Made by a program: the position numbers and the translations under genes. Below are positions 54,366 through 64,000 of a DNA stretch of 64,000 nt, piece by piece (the first letter of the stretch is position 1; the number at the start of each line of letters is the position of its first letter). The stretch is from Oncomelania hupensis (lineage: Eukaryota > Mollusca > Gastropoda > Littorinimorpha > Pomatiopsidae): positions 49,623,081 to 49,687,080 of the forward strand of contig CM072511.1 in assembly GCA_036898135.1 (NCBI GenBank), read 5' to 3'. The notes under the pieces were generated by a model, which ran no database searches, had not been told where the DNA came from, and saw only the letters and a list, made by a program, of their open reading frames with translations.

Positions 54366-57300
54366 ATGTCGGACCCAGTGGCCTTGAGATTGCGCTTCAA
54401 GGAATTAGGGGAAGCTTTACACTTAGCAGGGGGAGACCTAATTGCGTATATCAATGCAGAGGTAGAGAAACAGGAGGCTAAGGCAGAGAGAGCAGCAGAG
54501 AGAGAGGCGAAGAAACTCGAAGCAGCAGAGAGAGCAGCAGAGAGAGAACAGAAAAAAGCAGAGTTAGAAGCAGCAAGAGAGGCTAAGAAATTAGAAGCAG
54601 AGCAAAAGAAATTAGCATTAGAAGCAGAACAGAAGAAACTAGAATTAGAAGGAGAACAGAAGAAGGCAGCATTAGCAGCAGAGAGAGAAGCAGAAAGTAG
54701 GAGATGGGAGTATGAGAGGGCAGAAAAGGAAAAAGACAGACAGCATGAGTTAGAGCTAAGAAGATTGGGATCAGGAGCTTCAAGTTCTTCCTCAACCCCT
54801 TCCCACTCAGATCAGCTAGAGGTAGCATCCAACCCTGTACAAGGAATGTCATTTCCACTGGGAACATTCAATGAGAGAGAAGAAGGTCTAGATCTCTATC
54901 TGACTAGGTTTGAGCGTCTAGCAACAGAGTACAAACTAGATCCCACTCATTGGTCTTTCAAGCTTAGTCAAGGGCTTAGAGGAAAGGCTTATGACATCTA
55001 CAGTAAGCTACCGACGGACAGAGTGACTGACTATCACAAAGTAAAAGAGGCACTCCTAACGGGATTCGAACTAACAGGAGAATGCTACCGGCAAAAGTTC
55101 CGCACCAATCGGAGAGTGAAAGGAGAGAGCTATGCGCAGTTCGCGGATCGGTTGTCCACAACGCTGGATAAGTGGATTAGCCAGTCAGCCACGGCTAAGA
55201 CGTATGATGGACTGACAGAACTGTTAGTATGGGAACAGCTACGGGAAACCATGACCCCCGAGCTGAGAACATTCTCAGTAGAGCAGGGCGCGGAAAGACT
55301 AGAAGATCTGGTCAAGGTCGCAGATAGGTACGTGGCCGCACACGGAGAAGCCAAGAGCTTCAGGCGAGACCTAAAGCCTAACGGGAAAGAGGCACAGAAA
55401 CGAAGCCCTAACCGGAAAGAGCGCACCGCGAATAAGCCGAATAACCCCAGACCTGGGCAAAATAAAGGACCCAACACGGAATTCGGGAAAAGAGGTCCCG
55501 CAGAACAGAGACGGTATTGTTCGTTCTGCAACAGAAACAATCACTCCACCGCAGAATGTTTCAAGTTGGCCGCACAACGTAGGGAAGAGCGCGAAAGCCG
55601 GCCAGCGCACAGAGTTCTAACTCAAAGTAGCGGTAACAAGCCACACACAATCGGAGATCACCCATCGGTGACAGACACGGTCAAGGTCAACGGAAAAGAA
55701 GCGAACTGTCTGTATGACACAGGTCTATCATACGACGCGATAGTTAGCGAATCTCTTGTATCGCGCGCGGACTTGACAGACAAGACAGTCGAACTACAAG
55801 GAGCAGACTTGACGAAACCGACGACTACTTGCCCAATAGCTTGGATAGAAGTAGAGAGTAGGTACGTCACAGGACGAATCCAAGCAGCTGTTTTACAGAA
55901 ACCCCTGTATGATCTAGTGCTAGGTTGTAGGTATGTGTTCTTAGGCACGCCCCCTAAAACTGTAGAGATAGCTGCAGTGCAAACCAGGGCCCAAGCTAAA
56001 ACCCAACCACCCCAGCCCGAGTTCGCTCCGAATCCAGGACTCGAAGAGATCAAAACAGCACAGAAAGAAGACACCTCGATAGCGAAGTGCTTCCAGAAGC
56101 TACCCAAGGCGCACACACCCCCGCACAAGGGAGACTTCTACATGGAAGAGGGAGTTCTACATCGACAAGGAGATGGAGATCACACCCAACTAGTACTACC
56201 AGCCACCCTTCGAGCCCAAGTACTAGAACTAGGCCACAGCATGCCACTCAGCGGACACATGGGAATTGGAGCCACAGTGCAGAGAATCAGCGCACACTAC
56301 TATTGGCCAGGAATCACGGAGGATGTCAAGCGCTACGTGAAATCTTGCCACCAATGTCAACGATATTCCCCGCGACATCACACCGTACCAGTTACCTTAG
56401 GACCATCGGTAGTAGTCGGCGTGCCATTCCAGCAAGTCTCAGTAGACATAGTAGGACCACTGCCCATGACCAAGAAGCGGAACAGATTTCTACTCACACT
56501 CGTCGACGCATGTACGATGTGGTGCGAAGCAGTCCCGTTGCCAGCGATCGACACCAAGAAGATTGCAGATGCACTCATCGCCATCTTTACCAGAGTCGGA
56601 TTCCCGGACAGCATTAGAACGGACAACGGATCTCAGTTCACCGGCCGCCTGATGCAAGACGTGTTCGAGTTGATACAAGTTCATCACATTCGCACACCAC
56701 CATACCACCCAGCCAGCAACGGACAAGTAGAAAGACTGAATGGAACCCTTCTCACCATACTCAGGAAAGTCGCCGACGACAATCCAGAAGCGTGGGACAC
56801 CTACGTGAATGCGGCACTGTTCGCATACCGAGAAACGCCCCATGCAGCCACAGGCTACACCCCGTCAACATTGCTATTCGGCAGACCTCTAGCAGGACCG
56901 CTAGAAGCCCTACGCAGAAGTTGGACGGAAGCCAAGATAGACGACACACCAAGAGGTGCCACCAAGTACGTCGCAGACCTGCAGGAAACCCTCAAAGCAA
57001 CGTGGAAGAAAGCTGGTGAAGCACTGAAGAAGGCAAGAGCCCGTCAGGCGAAGTACTACAACCGCCACGCGAAGGACAGAGAACTGCAAGTCGGCGATCA
57101 AGTGCTACTCTTACTTCCAAGTGGAACCAACAAGCTGGACATCGCTTGGAGAGGACCGTACCGGGTGACTGCCAAGAAATCCAAGACAGTCTACCAAGTA
57201 GAGGTGAACGGGAGAGCCCGATACCACCACATCAATCTCCTCAAGAAGTATACGGACCGACCAGCGACCCCCAGCACTCACAACTTGTTAGCCATCGCCA

Positions 57301-58853
57301 TCGCGGAAGAAGGAGAAAGCATGGAGACCAATGCAGTAGAGTATCCCCTGCACTCCAAAGAAACCTACAAAGACGTGATACTCAACGGAGACCTAGCCGC
57401 TAAACAGCAACAGCAAGTACGACAGGTCATTCGACAACATCAGACTGTGCTCACAGACCGACCAGGGAGGACAGACCTCGTCGAAGTAACCTTAACGGTG
57501 ACCGACCCAACACCCGTCCGCCAGAAGCTCTACCCGATGCCACTGTCTCAGCAGCGAGCCATCAAGGAAGAGATAGACACCTTACTGGCAGCCGGAATCA
57601 TCTCAGAGTCTACTTCACCCTACAGCGCAGGCACGGTATTGTTGCGAAAACCCAACGGAGAGCATCGACTGTGCATCGACTTCAGACTCCTGAATGCGGT
57701 AACGCAGTTCCAGCCAGAGCCACTCCCGGACCAGACAGACCTATTTGCCAAGCTACAGCGAGCGAAGTACTTCTCACGCATCGACCTCAGCAAAGGATAC
57801 TACCAGATACCAGTACAACCACAAGTCCGAAAGTACCTAGCGTTTCAGCACTATGGAAGGACACTTCGAATTCAACGTGCTTCCATTCGGACTCCACAAC
57901 GCACCCAGCATCTTCAGCGCCATGATGCGAAAACTCCTGGCACCCCTGAGCAGCGAGCACCTACATTCGTTTATGGACGACATCCTCATCGCAACACCTA
58001 CGTGGGAGGAACATGTCACGCTCCTACAACAACTACTCGCCCGCCTCAGAGACACGGGATTGACGGCAAGACCCACCAAATGTCAGATTGGATTCACAGA
58101 ACTAGAATTTCTGGGACACACCATCAGTCAAGGAAGCCTGCGACCGGTAGAAAAGACAGTGAAACGCCTACTCGACGCTCCTAGGCCCAAGACCAAGAAG
58201 GAAGTGCAGTCGTTTCTAGGACTCTGCGGCTTCTACCAGAAGTTCATCCCCAACTACAACAGCATCGCCGTACCACTGACAAATGGAACCCGGAAAATCG
58301 CCCCGGACAAAGTAGTATGGACAGCGAATGCGAGACAGCATTCCAAACACTCAAGGACAGAATGACATCGGCGCCAGTACTCCACCTACCCGATTTGACT
58401 CAGCCATTCGTTCTTCGCACCGACGCAAGCGACTTAGGCCTCGGAGCAGTACTGCTACAGCGCGACCCCAAGAATGCAGAGACGCTATTCCCTGTCGCCT
58501 ACGCCAGCAGAAAATTGAGACCCGCCGAGACCCACTACGCCACGTCGGAGAAAGAATGTCTTGGACTAGTCTGGGCCATACAGAAATTCCAACTCTACCT
58601 GTATGGGACCCACTTCACAGTTCAGGTGGACCACCAACCACTATCGTTCCTGGCAGCCTCCAAGTCTTTGAACTCTCGCCTGATGAGATGGGCACTCACC
58701 CTTCAGGCATACTCATTCCAAATCGAGTACATCCCCGGCAAAGAGAACCACGGAGCCGACTACCTCAGTCGCCATCTCGTGGAGGACACAGCAGCTGTCG
58801 CCCACCCAACACAACTAAGGGCCACAGCACCAGAATTCGTCCCCGCCCAGTAA
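54366..58853 (+). pseudogene. Gag-pol polyprotein of the Gmr1-like element (two frame breaks)
   Basis: From ATG 54366 the frame is open to the first break at 57843-57845. Residues about 30-135 are a charged Ala/Glu/Lys coiled coil. A gag domain follows (FNEREEGLDLYLTRFERLA), then a CCHC knuckle C385-x2-C-x4-H-x4-C398. Protease shows D451-T-G. Integrase has H624-x6-H631-x29-C661-x2-C664 and catalytic D694, D753, E789 (D-x35-E), and is followed by RT (LSKGYYQIPV with D1140). After an extra base in the TTT at 57843 the next frame carries VLPFGLHNAPS and the catalytic FMDD. After a missing base near 58325 the last frame gives RNase H (TDASDLGLGA, TSEKECLGL, VDHQPL) and a TAA at 58851-58853. No env is present. 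Confidence 0.92.
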
Positions 58854-58998
58854 AAACCCTGTCACTAGTGTCCATAGCTACCTGGCACAGCATTGCAGCT
58901 CAGGTAGAGCAACTTAATTAGTTTGTAAATAGGACCCTAGGATAGTGCAGTGTTAAACTAGGCTCTGTAGTAGAAAAAGGTCGAATCCAGTAGTCATC

Positions 58999-59021
58999 GC
59001 CTTTTTTCAGTTGAGGGAGCC
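58999..59021 (+). other. Candidate polypurine tract region
   Basis: GTTGAGGGAGCC lies directly before the 3' LTR, the position of plus-strand priming. The purine run is short. Confidence 0.5.
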
Positions 59022-60537
59022 TGTCATGAACTGGCTAGTTTTAACTCTGCCATGACTATTTAGCCTTGTGTAGTCATTGTAACAGTAGAGAGTCAGTATA
59101 TTACACAGCAGCAATTAAATTACACAGCAGGCCACACACAGGCGAGCGAGCCACCCACATCGCAGTGAGTCAGCACTTGAGCTTTGAATCTGACCGTTTT
59201 AACCAATGAGAGCAGGCTAAGCGGGTAGAGCAGTTCTGACTGTGTCAGATCCTAGCGCAGTTTGAATCAGTCGTGTGTGAGACGAGGAAGAGTCAACATC
59301 TCCATAGCTAGAGAAATCTCTTCACTCATAGACCAGGAAGCAGGACTTAGAATCTTAGAATTCTCTCAAGTCATCACGGGCCTGAACTTGTCAAACAGGT
59401 AAATGAACACCCTTCTGTTTCATCGTGATATATTTATATTATTGTTGAAATTATGTTTGTGGAATTTGCTATGCATAAATGTGAATTGTTAATCCGAATT
59501 TGCGTGACCATGTGGAAAAGCCGAACACGTGGCGAAACACGACCGGTTGCGCCGCCATGTTGTACCATACGGAACCACTGTTGTTTAACTTATATGTATG
59601 TTTGCAGACCAGTGGCTGTACCACTGAATGTTTATAATATTATTAATTCTGTATGTGTATAGTTAGACACGATTGATATTTATGTATGTATAGGAATTTA
59701 GAGTGAGATTCCAGTGGACCCGGAAGTAGCAGAATGTTCGTCGCTTATGTATAGAGATGTGGAGCTATCACTGAGGGCTACTTTGGCTTTCAGTGAGACG
59801 CTCTGCACAAACCGATTATTCAGGGTTGTGCAGAATTTCGTCTCTTATATTACAGACGAGCAGGCGAGCTATCCTGTGCGTCCCACTCCACAGAAACGAC
59901 GAGTTGGTTGAGGAGCCTCTACCGCACAAGTCGGAAAGAGCTACCTTGAAAAACACCCTGTCAGACCCCACAGCGTGGCAAGGGAACCCAACTACACAAC
60001 GACACAGGTGGACCAGAAGCTACCTCACAGAAGGACTTCGCACGCACCATCTAGCAGTTAAGTGTAAAAACGAAGGTGCACTTAAACTGATCGAAAACAG
60101 GACCACAGTAGTCCAACTCTTCAGAAACTGTAAAACGGACCACAGTAGTCCAAATCTACATGAAATATAATAGCAAGTGCCCGAGGAAGATATAACAGCT
60201 GCCTAGACTATCAGCGATCGAACTATTAGCAGTGATTGAGACTTTTTAAGTTAGATTAGTACTTAGAGAATCTTGTATAGAGTAGAAGAAATAAATGTGT
60301 GATTTTAACTGTTATCAAGTGGCTGGACTACATATGATTCATAGCCGTGTGAAAGCTAGTGTGACAGTAATCTTTTACCATTTTTCTATCTATTTCTGTA
60401 CCCCAACCTTAACACAGAACGAGCTAAACAAATAAATTTATTAAAGTAATTCATAGGGTGACTTACTAGCAGTTCCCACCGAATAAACGTGAGGGTCCAT
60501 AATTCCATTGTGCAGAGCCCATAAACCCCACGTGACA
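59022..60537 (+). repeat. 3' LTR of the Gmr1-like element
   Basis: 1516 bp, TGTCATGAAC...CACGTGACA, matching the 5' LTR with scattered differences and followed by the GCGAT duplication. Confidence 0.93.
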
Positions 60538-60542
60538 GCGAT

Positions 60543-60866
60543 CTATACCAACATACACGCTCACCTGTCTCATTTACCCTCACACACACCAAATACACAT
60601 ACATCACTCAAACAGGTGGTGTAAAGGCAGGGAGATCGCTATTAGAAGACGGAAGAAAATCGAATTTTTATTTTTAAAATTTTTATATTGACTGCATCCT
60701 GTACCATTATTGATGTAGGGAGGAAACCGGAGTGCCCGGAGAAAACCCTCGGTGACGTCAATAGTCTCGTACCTAAGTCACATACGTTCGCCCCTTGCGG
60801 GAATCGAACCCGCGACCTTCGGCATAGGAAACCGGCGACTTATCCACTGCGCCACGAGGCCACCCC
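60543..60866 (-). mobile_element. tRNA-derived SINE, head and body (right piece of the split SINE)
   Basis: On the minus strand from 60866: GGGGTGGCCTCGTGGCGCAG with A-box, then GGTTCGATTCCCGC as B-box, then the conserved CTCCGGGCACTCCGGTTTCC block near 60728. The body continues through GCCTTTACACCACC to the GCGAT duplication. It is the same family as the SINE at 149. The 3' end is at 52393-52472. The full SINE would be about 400 bp. It was inserted within the RT gene of the outer gypsy element. Confidence 0.87.
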
Positions 60867-60867
60867 A

Positions 60868-61712
60868 GACGACGCAAGCAGTTTCCTCACCACGTTTGAA
60901 ACGCCGTTTGGCAAGTACCGATGGAAGAGAATGCCATTCGGGATCTCACCAGCTCCGGAAGAATTCCAGAGAAGAATAGATGCAGCTTTGGCAGGGTTGC
61001 TAGGCGTCGTAGCAGTACATGACGACATCATCGTCAACGGGACAGGAGCGACAGACCGAGAGGGGGCAGCCGATCACGATGCAAACTTCCACCGTCTGCT
61101 AGAGCGTTGCAGACAGAAAGGAATAAGCTGAACAGAGACAAAATAAAGTTGAAGAAGACCGAAGTTTCCTATTTGGGACACATTCTGTCCAGAGAAGGCT
61201 TGAAGCCAGACCCTAAAAAGATAGACGCCGTTCAACAGCTGCCAACACCAGGGGTTACCTACAGAAATTTGCATCAAATCTTTCAGAGGCTGCAGTGCCG
61301 CTACGAGACATGGTGAAAAATAACACCTATTTCAGATGGGATGATGATGTCCATGGAGAGGCCTTGAGAAAAGTGAAGAAGATTCAGTCAGAGCCACCGG
61401 TTCTGCGATATTTTGACTCGTCAGGTCACAGCAAGACCACACTTCAATGTGATGCCTCTCAATATGGACTGGGAGCGTGTCTCATGCAAGACGGACAACC
61501 CATTCAGTACACATCGCGAGCGCTGACAGAAACCGAAAAACAATACGCACAGATTGAGAAAGAGATGCTGGCTATACTCTTTGGACTAGAAAGGTTTGAG
61601 AGATATGTCTATAGCAGAGACGTAGAAGTCGAGACCGACCACAAACCTCTCAAGATCATCCACAAAAAGAGCCTTTTATCAGCACCCAAGAGAATTCAGC
61701 GCATGTTGCTCA
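60868..61712 (+). pseudogene. Outer Ty3/gypsy element, RT remainder and RNase H (right piece)
   Basis: The frame resumes exactly where 52392 stopped (DDASSFLTTFETPFGKYRW), followed by RMPFGISPAPEEFQRR, a catalytic block AVHDDIIVNG, and after a frame break near 61128 KKTEVSYLGHILSREGLKPD. Another deletion near 61250 is followed by RNase H: LQCDASQYGLGACLMQ, TEKQYAQIEKEMLAILFGLE and VETDHKPLKI. It is cut off at RIQRMLL by the satellite array. Multiple breaks show it is much older than the Gmr1-like element inside it. Confidence 0.87.
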
Positions 61713-61734
61713 GTATGGGCCGCCATGTGTCCAT

Positions 61735-62690
61735 TAATTCTATGTGACCATTCTATACATAGAATAAATTCTATGCACATAGAAAGCATTCTATGCACAC
61801 ACAAAGCATTCATTAGTTGAAATTCCATTTATAAAAAAAGAAACCAATATTGTAAGTCATAGAATAAAATTCTTTGTATAGAATAACATTCTATAATATA
61901 GTGTAAAATTCTATGTCCATAATAAAATTCTATGTATAGAATAACATTTTATAATAGAGAATAAGATTCTATGTATGTAATACAATTCTATATTATAGAA
62001 TGCACTTGTATGCATAGAACTATATTCTATAACATAGAAAGAATTCTATTACAAAGAATGAATTCTATAACATAGAATGAATTCTTTAACATAAAATAAA
62101 TTGCATGACATAGAATTAATTCTATGTGCATAGAATAAATTGTATAACATAGAATGAATTCTATAATAAATAATGAATTCTATATGCATAGAATGAATTT
62201 TATAGCATAGAATGAATTCTATAACATAGAATTCATTCTATGACATAGAATGAATTCTATAGGCAAAGAATGAATAGTATAACATAGAATGAATAGGATT
62301 ACATAGAATGAATTCTATGACATAGAATGAATTCTATAACATAGAATGAATTTTATAGCATAGAATGAATTCTATGACATATAATTTATTCTATAGCATA
62401 GAATGAATTCTATGTCATAGAATTCATTCTATGCTATAGAATTCATTCTATGTTATAGAATTCATTCTATGCTATAGAATAAATTCTATGTAATAGAATT
62501 CATTCTATGTCATAGAATTCATTCTATGTTATAGAATTCATTCTATGTCATAGAATTCATTCTATGTCATCTTATTCATTCTATGTTATACTATTCATTC
62601 TATGCTATAGAATTCATTCTATGTCATAGAATTCATTCTATGTCATAGAATTCATTCTATGTCATAGAATTCATTCTATGTTATAGAATG
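61735..62690. repeat. Palindromic satellite array 1
   Basis: Tandem units of about 19 bp built on the near-palindrome ATAGAATGAATTCTAT plus a 3-base linker, degenerate at the left edge. Units read GAATGAATTC up to about 62410 and GAATTCATTC after about 62413, so the array reverses orientation near its middle. EcoRI sites (GAATTC) recur throughout. Confidence 0.93.
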
Positions 62691-63274
62691 AAATCAATAT
62701 AAAAACCTTTTTTTAAATAGTAAAAACTGGGGCACTGTCAAGGTATAGAGAACATTTTGTATGGCATGGAACTGTATTGCAGAGAGATACACATTGCCAC
62801 ATCCCATCACCACACCACATCACTCTACATCAATGGCTGACGTACGTTCCTAATGCTATTATGCTATCCATTTTATTAACGGAAGGAACTATAAATAAAT
62901 GTGGGTGTTCTCACAAAGGGAGGCCAAATTCGCAACATAGCTGAAAATAGGTTATGGGGGGACGCCTGGGGTGAAATAGTTTTTTTTTGCAATAATTATT
63001 ATGTCTCAGAGTTGTATCGCAATATTCGACCTTTAATTATATTAATTATTGCTTTTTATGAGTGTACAGTACGGTTATTTCTTCGCTATTGAGCAAAAAG
63101 AACTGATTATTTCATTAGATTTTGTCACTATAAACCCTTACAGAACCTCAGCACATTGTAATGAAAAAGTAAGCACGCAGGGGCGGAGGGAGGGGGGAGG
63201 GGAGGGTGTGACGTCAATTATTTTTATTGCTTTACTCACACTGCCGTCGAAGTCGTCTGCATCAAGAAACCTAA
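62691..63274. other. Gene-free stretch between satellite arrays
   Basis: Unique-looking sequence with a G-rich patch near 63180-63205. No gene is supported. Confidence 0.55.
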
Positions 63275-63430
63275 AGGCCCCGCCACACATGCCGATTGTG
63301 CAACGATTTTGTTTGCGATGGAATCCCGATTGCTACGTGATGACGTCAGAACTACTGCTTGCCTGCGGTCCGATTTGCAATCGGCTCGGTATCGTGCGAT
63401 TTGAGCCTGTTCTAAAGCCCGCAGAACGCT
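63275..63430 (+). mobile_element. Left part of a Harbinger-like TIR element
   Basis: AGGCCCCGCCACACATGCCG followed by ATTGTGCAACG, GCTACGTGATGACGTCAGAA and CAATCGGCTCGGTATCG closely matches 50048-50165. TAA precedes it. The right end is not seen, so it is truncated or interrupted. Confidence 0.7.
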
Positions 63431-63529
63431 TGGCACGTCAGCCATTTCTTCAGTTCCCGCGCGCGTGCACATGTCCCTTTATTCGTCAAAGCCTCAAAGC
63501 CTCGTTTCACAAAGAATGACCAAGTTGCG

Positions 63530-63895
63530 CATAGAATGAACATTCTATATTATAGAATGCATTCTATGTTAAAGAATGCACATTCTATGTTATAGAATGG
63601 ATTATATGTTATAGAATGAACATTCTATATTATAGAATGCATTCTATGTTAAAGAATGCACATTCTATGTTATAGAATGGATTCTATGTTATAGAATGAA
63701 CATTCTAAGTTATAGAATGTATTCTATGTTATAGAATGAACATTCTATGTTATAGAATGAATTCTACGTTATAGAATGAACATTCTATGTTATAGAATGA
63801 ACATTCTATGTTATAGAATGGATCCTATGTTATAGAATGAACATTCTAAGTTATAGAATGAACATTCTATAACATAGAATGCATTCTATGTGCAC
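63530..63895. repeat. Palindromic satellite array 2
   Basis: Units built on TATAGAATGAACATTCTAT, related to array 1 but with a longer palindromic core. A segment of about 70 bases (63531-63600) is repeated almost exactly at 63614-63683, a higher-order repeat. The sequence past 63895 to the window end is AT-rich and may continue the array. Confidence 0.9.
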
Positions 63896-64000
63896 CAAAT
63901 GTTAAAAAATAATTCTATGAGTGTATTCAGTGTTGCAAATAAAATCCATTTTATGTTAAAAAAAAGGTATTTTATGTCATACAATTCTTGCTGTGTTATA

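Larger units (their letters stand above)
52473..60537 (+). mobile_element. Gmr1-like Ty3/gypsy LTR retrotransposon, nearly intact
   Basis: An 8065-bp element with two long terminal repeats (about 1.5 kb each, TGTCATGAAC...GTGACA), a primer-binding-site candidate just after the 5' LTR, one gag-pol frame, and a purine-rich stretch before the 3' LTR. A perfect 5-bp duplication GCGAT flanks it (52468-52472 and 60538-60542). The LTRs differ at scattered bases and small indels, mostly in their first 400 bp, so insertion is fairly recent. The pol order is protease-integrase-RT-RNase H. Confidence 0.93.

Noticed and set aside
56050..57101. Minus-strand and alternate-frame ORFs over the gag-pol gene
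   Set aside because: Shadows of the polyprotein frame, which has clear domain motifs.
61735..62690. CRISPR-like array of regular repeats
   Set aside because: The units are contiguous near-palindromes without unique spacers in an apparently animal genome; a satellite explains them.

Overview
The window looks like nuclear DNA of a marine invertebrate animal, most likely a mollusc (gastropod-like). This is inferred from split genes with GT-AG introns, long microsatellites, tRNA-derived SINEs with a conserved central block, RTE-like and L2/CR1-like LINEs, Ty3/gypsy elements, and many short terminal-inverted-repeat elements. Nothing bacterial or organellar was seen, and the species is not identified.

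Only two host genes can be supported. Both are on the + strand, both encode cholesterol 25-hydroxylase-like membrane enzymes, and both have the same two-coding-exon structure with a phase-2 intron: 18581-19772 (290 aa) and 30854-33336 (292 aa). They are tandem paralogs about 11 kb apart. A nearly identical 170-bp block inside diverged exons suggests gene conversion. The second gene carries a perfect 92-bp tandem duplication over its stop codon.

The rest is mobile and repetitive DNA. 0-9.2 kb: a SINE, a near full-length but decayed RTE-like LINE, a tiny second copy, a TIR element with flanking duplications, and an L2/CR1-like LINE. 10.7-15 kb: a pogo-like TIR element, then a retroposon of an unrecognised 0.6-0.7 kb family (here 'family R') split by a PIF/Harbinger DNA transposon that still shows its Myb-like and transposase genes, then a second R copy. 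23-31 kb: a hAT-like TIR element, a third LINE copy with a short 5' inversion, another R copy, and a 500-bp long-TIR element just upstream of gene 2. 31-46 kb: a perfect 83-bp palindrome, two fold-back elements, and four more R copies or fragments. 46-49 kb: a young LINE copy with a twin-priming type 5' inversion. 50-61.7 kb: a TTA-flanked Harbinger-like TIR element, then a three-level nest in which an old gypsy element is split by a SINE that is itself split by an 8.07-kb LTR retrotransposon. 61.7-64 kb: palindromic satellite arrays.

The 8.07-kb LTR element (52473-60537) has the pol order protease-integrase-RT-RNase H. Integrase precedes RT, as in copia and in the Gmr1-like branch of Ty3/gypsy. 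It is nearly intact, with two single-base frame breaks, and is flanked by a perfect 5-bp duplication.

The most likely undescribed item is family R: six copies plus a fragment, TATA-containing heads, variable short tandem 3' tails rather than poly-A, and clear 10-13 bp target-site duplications at three copies.
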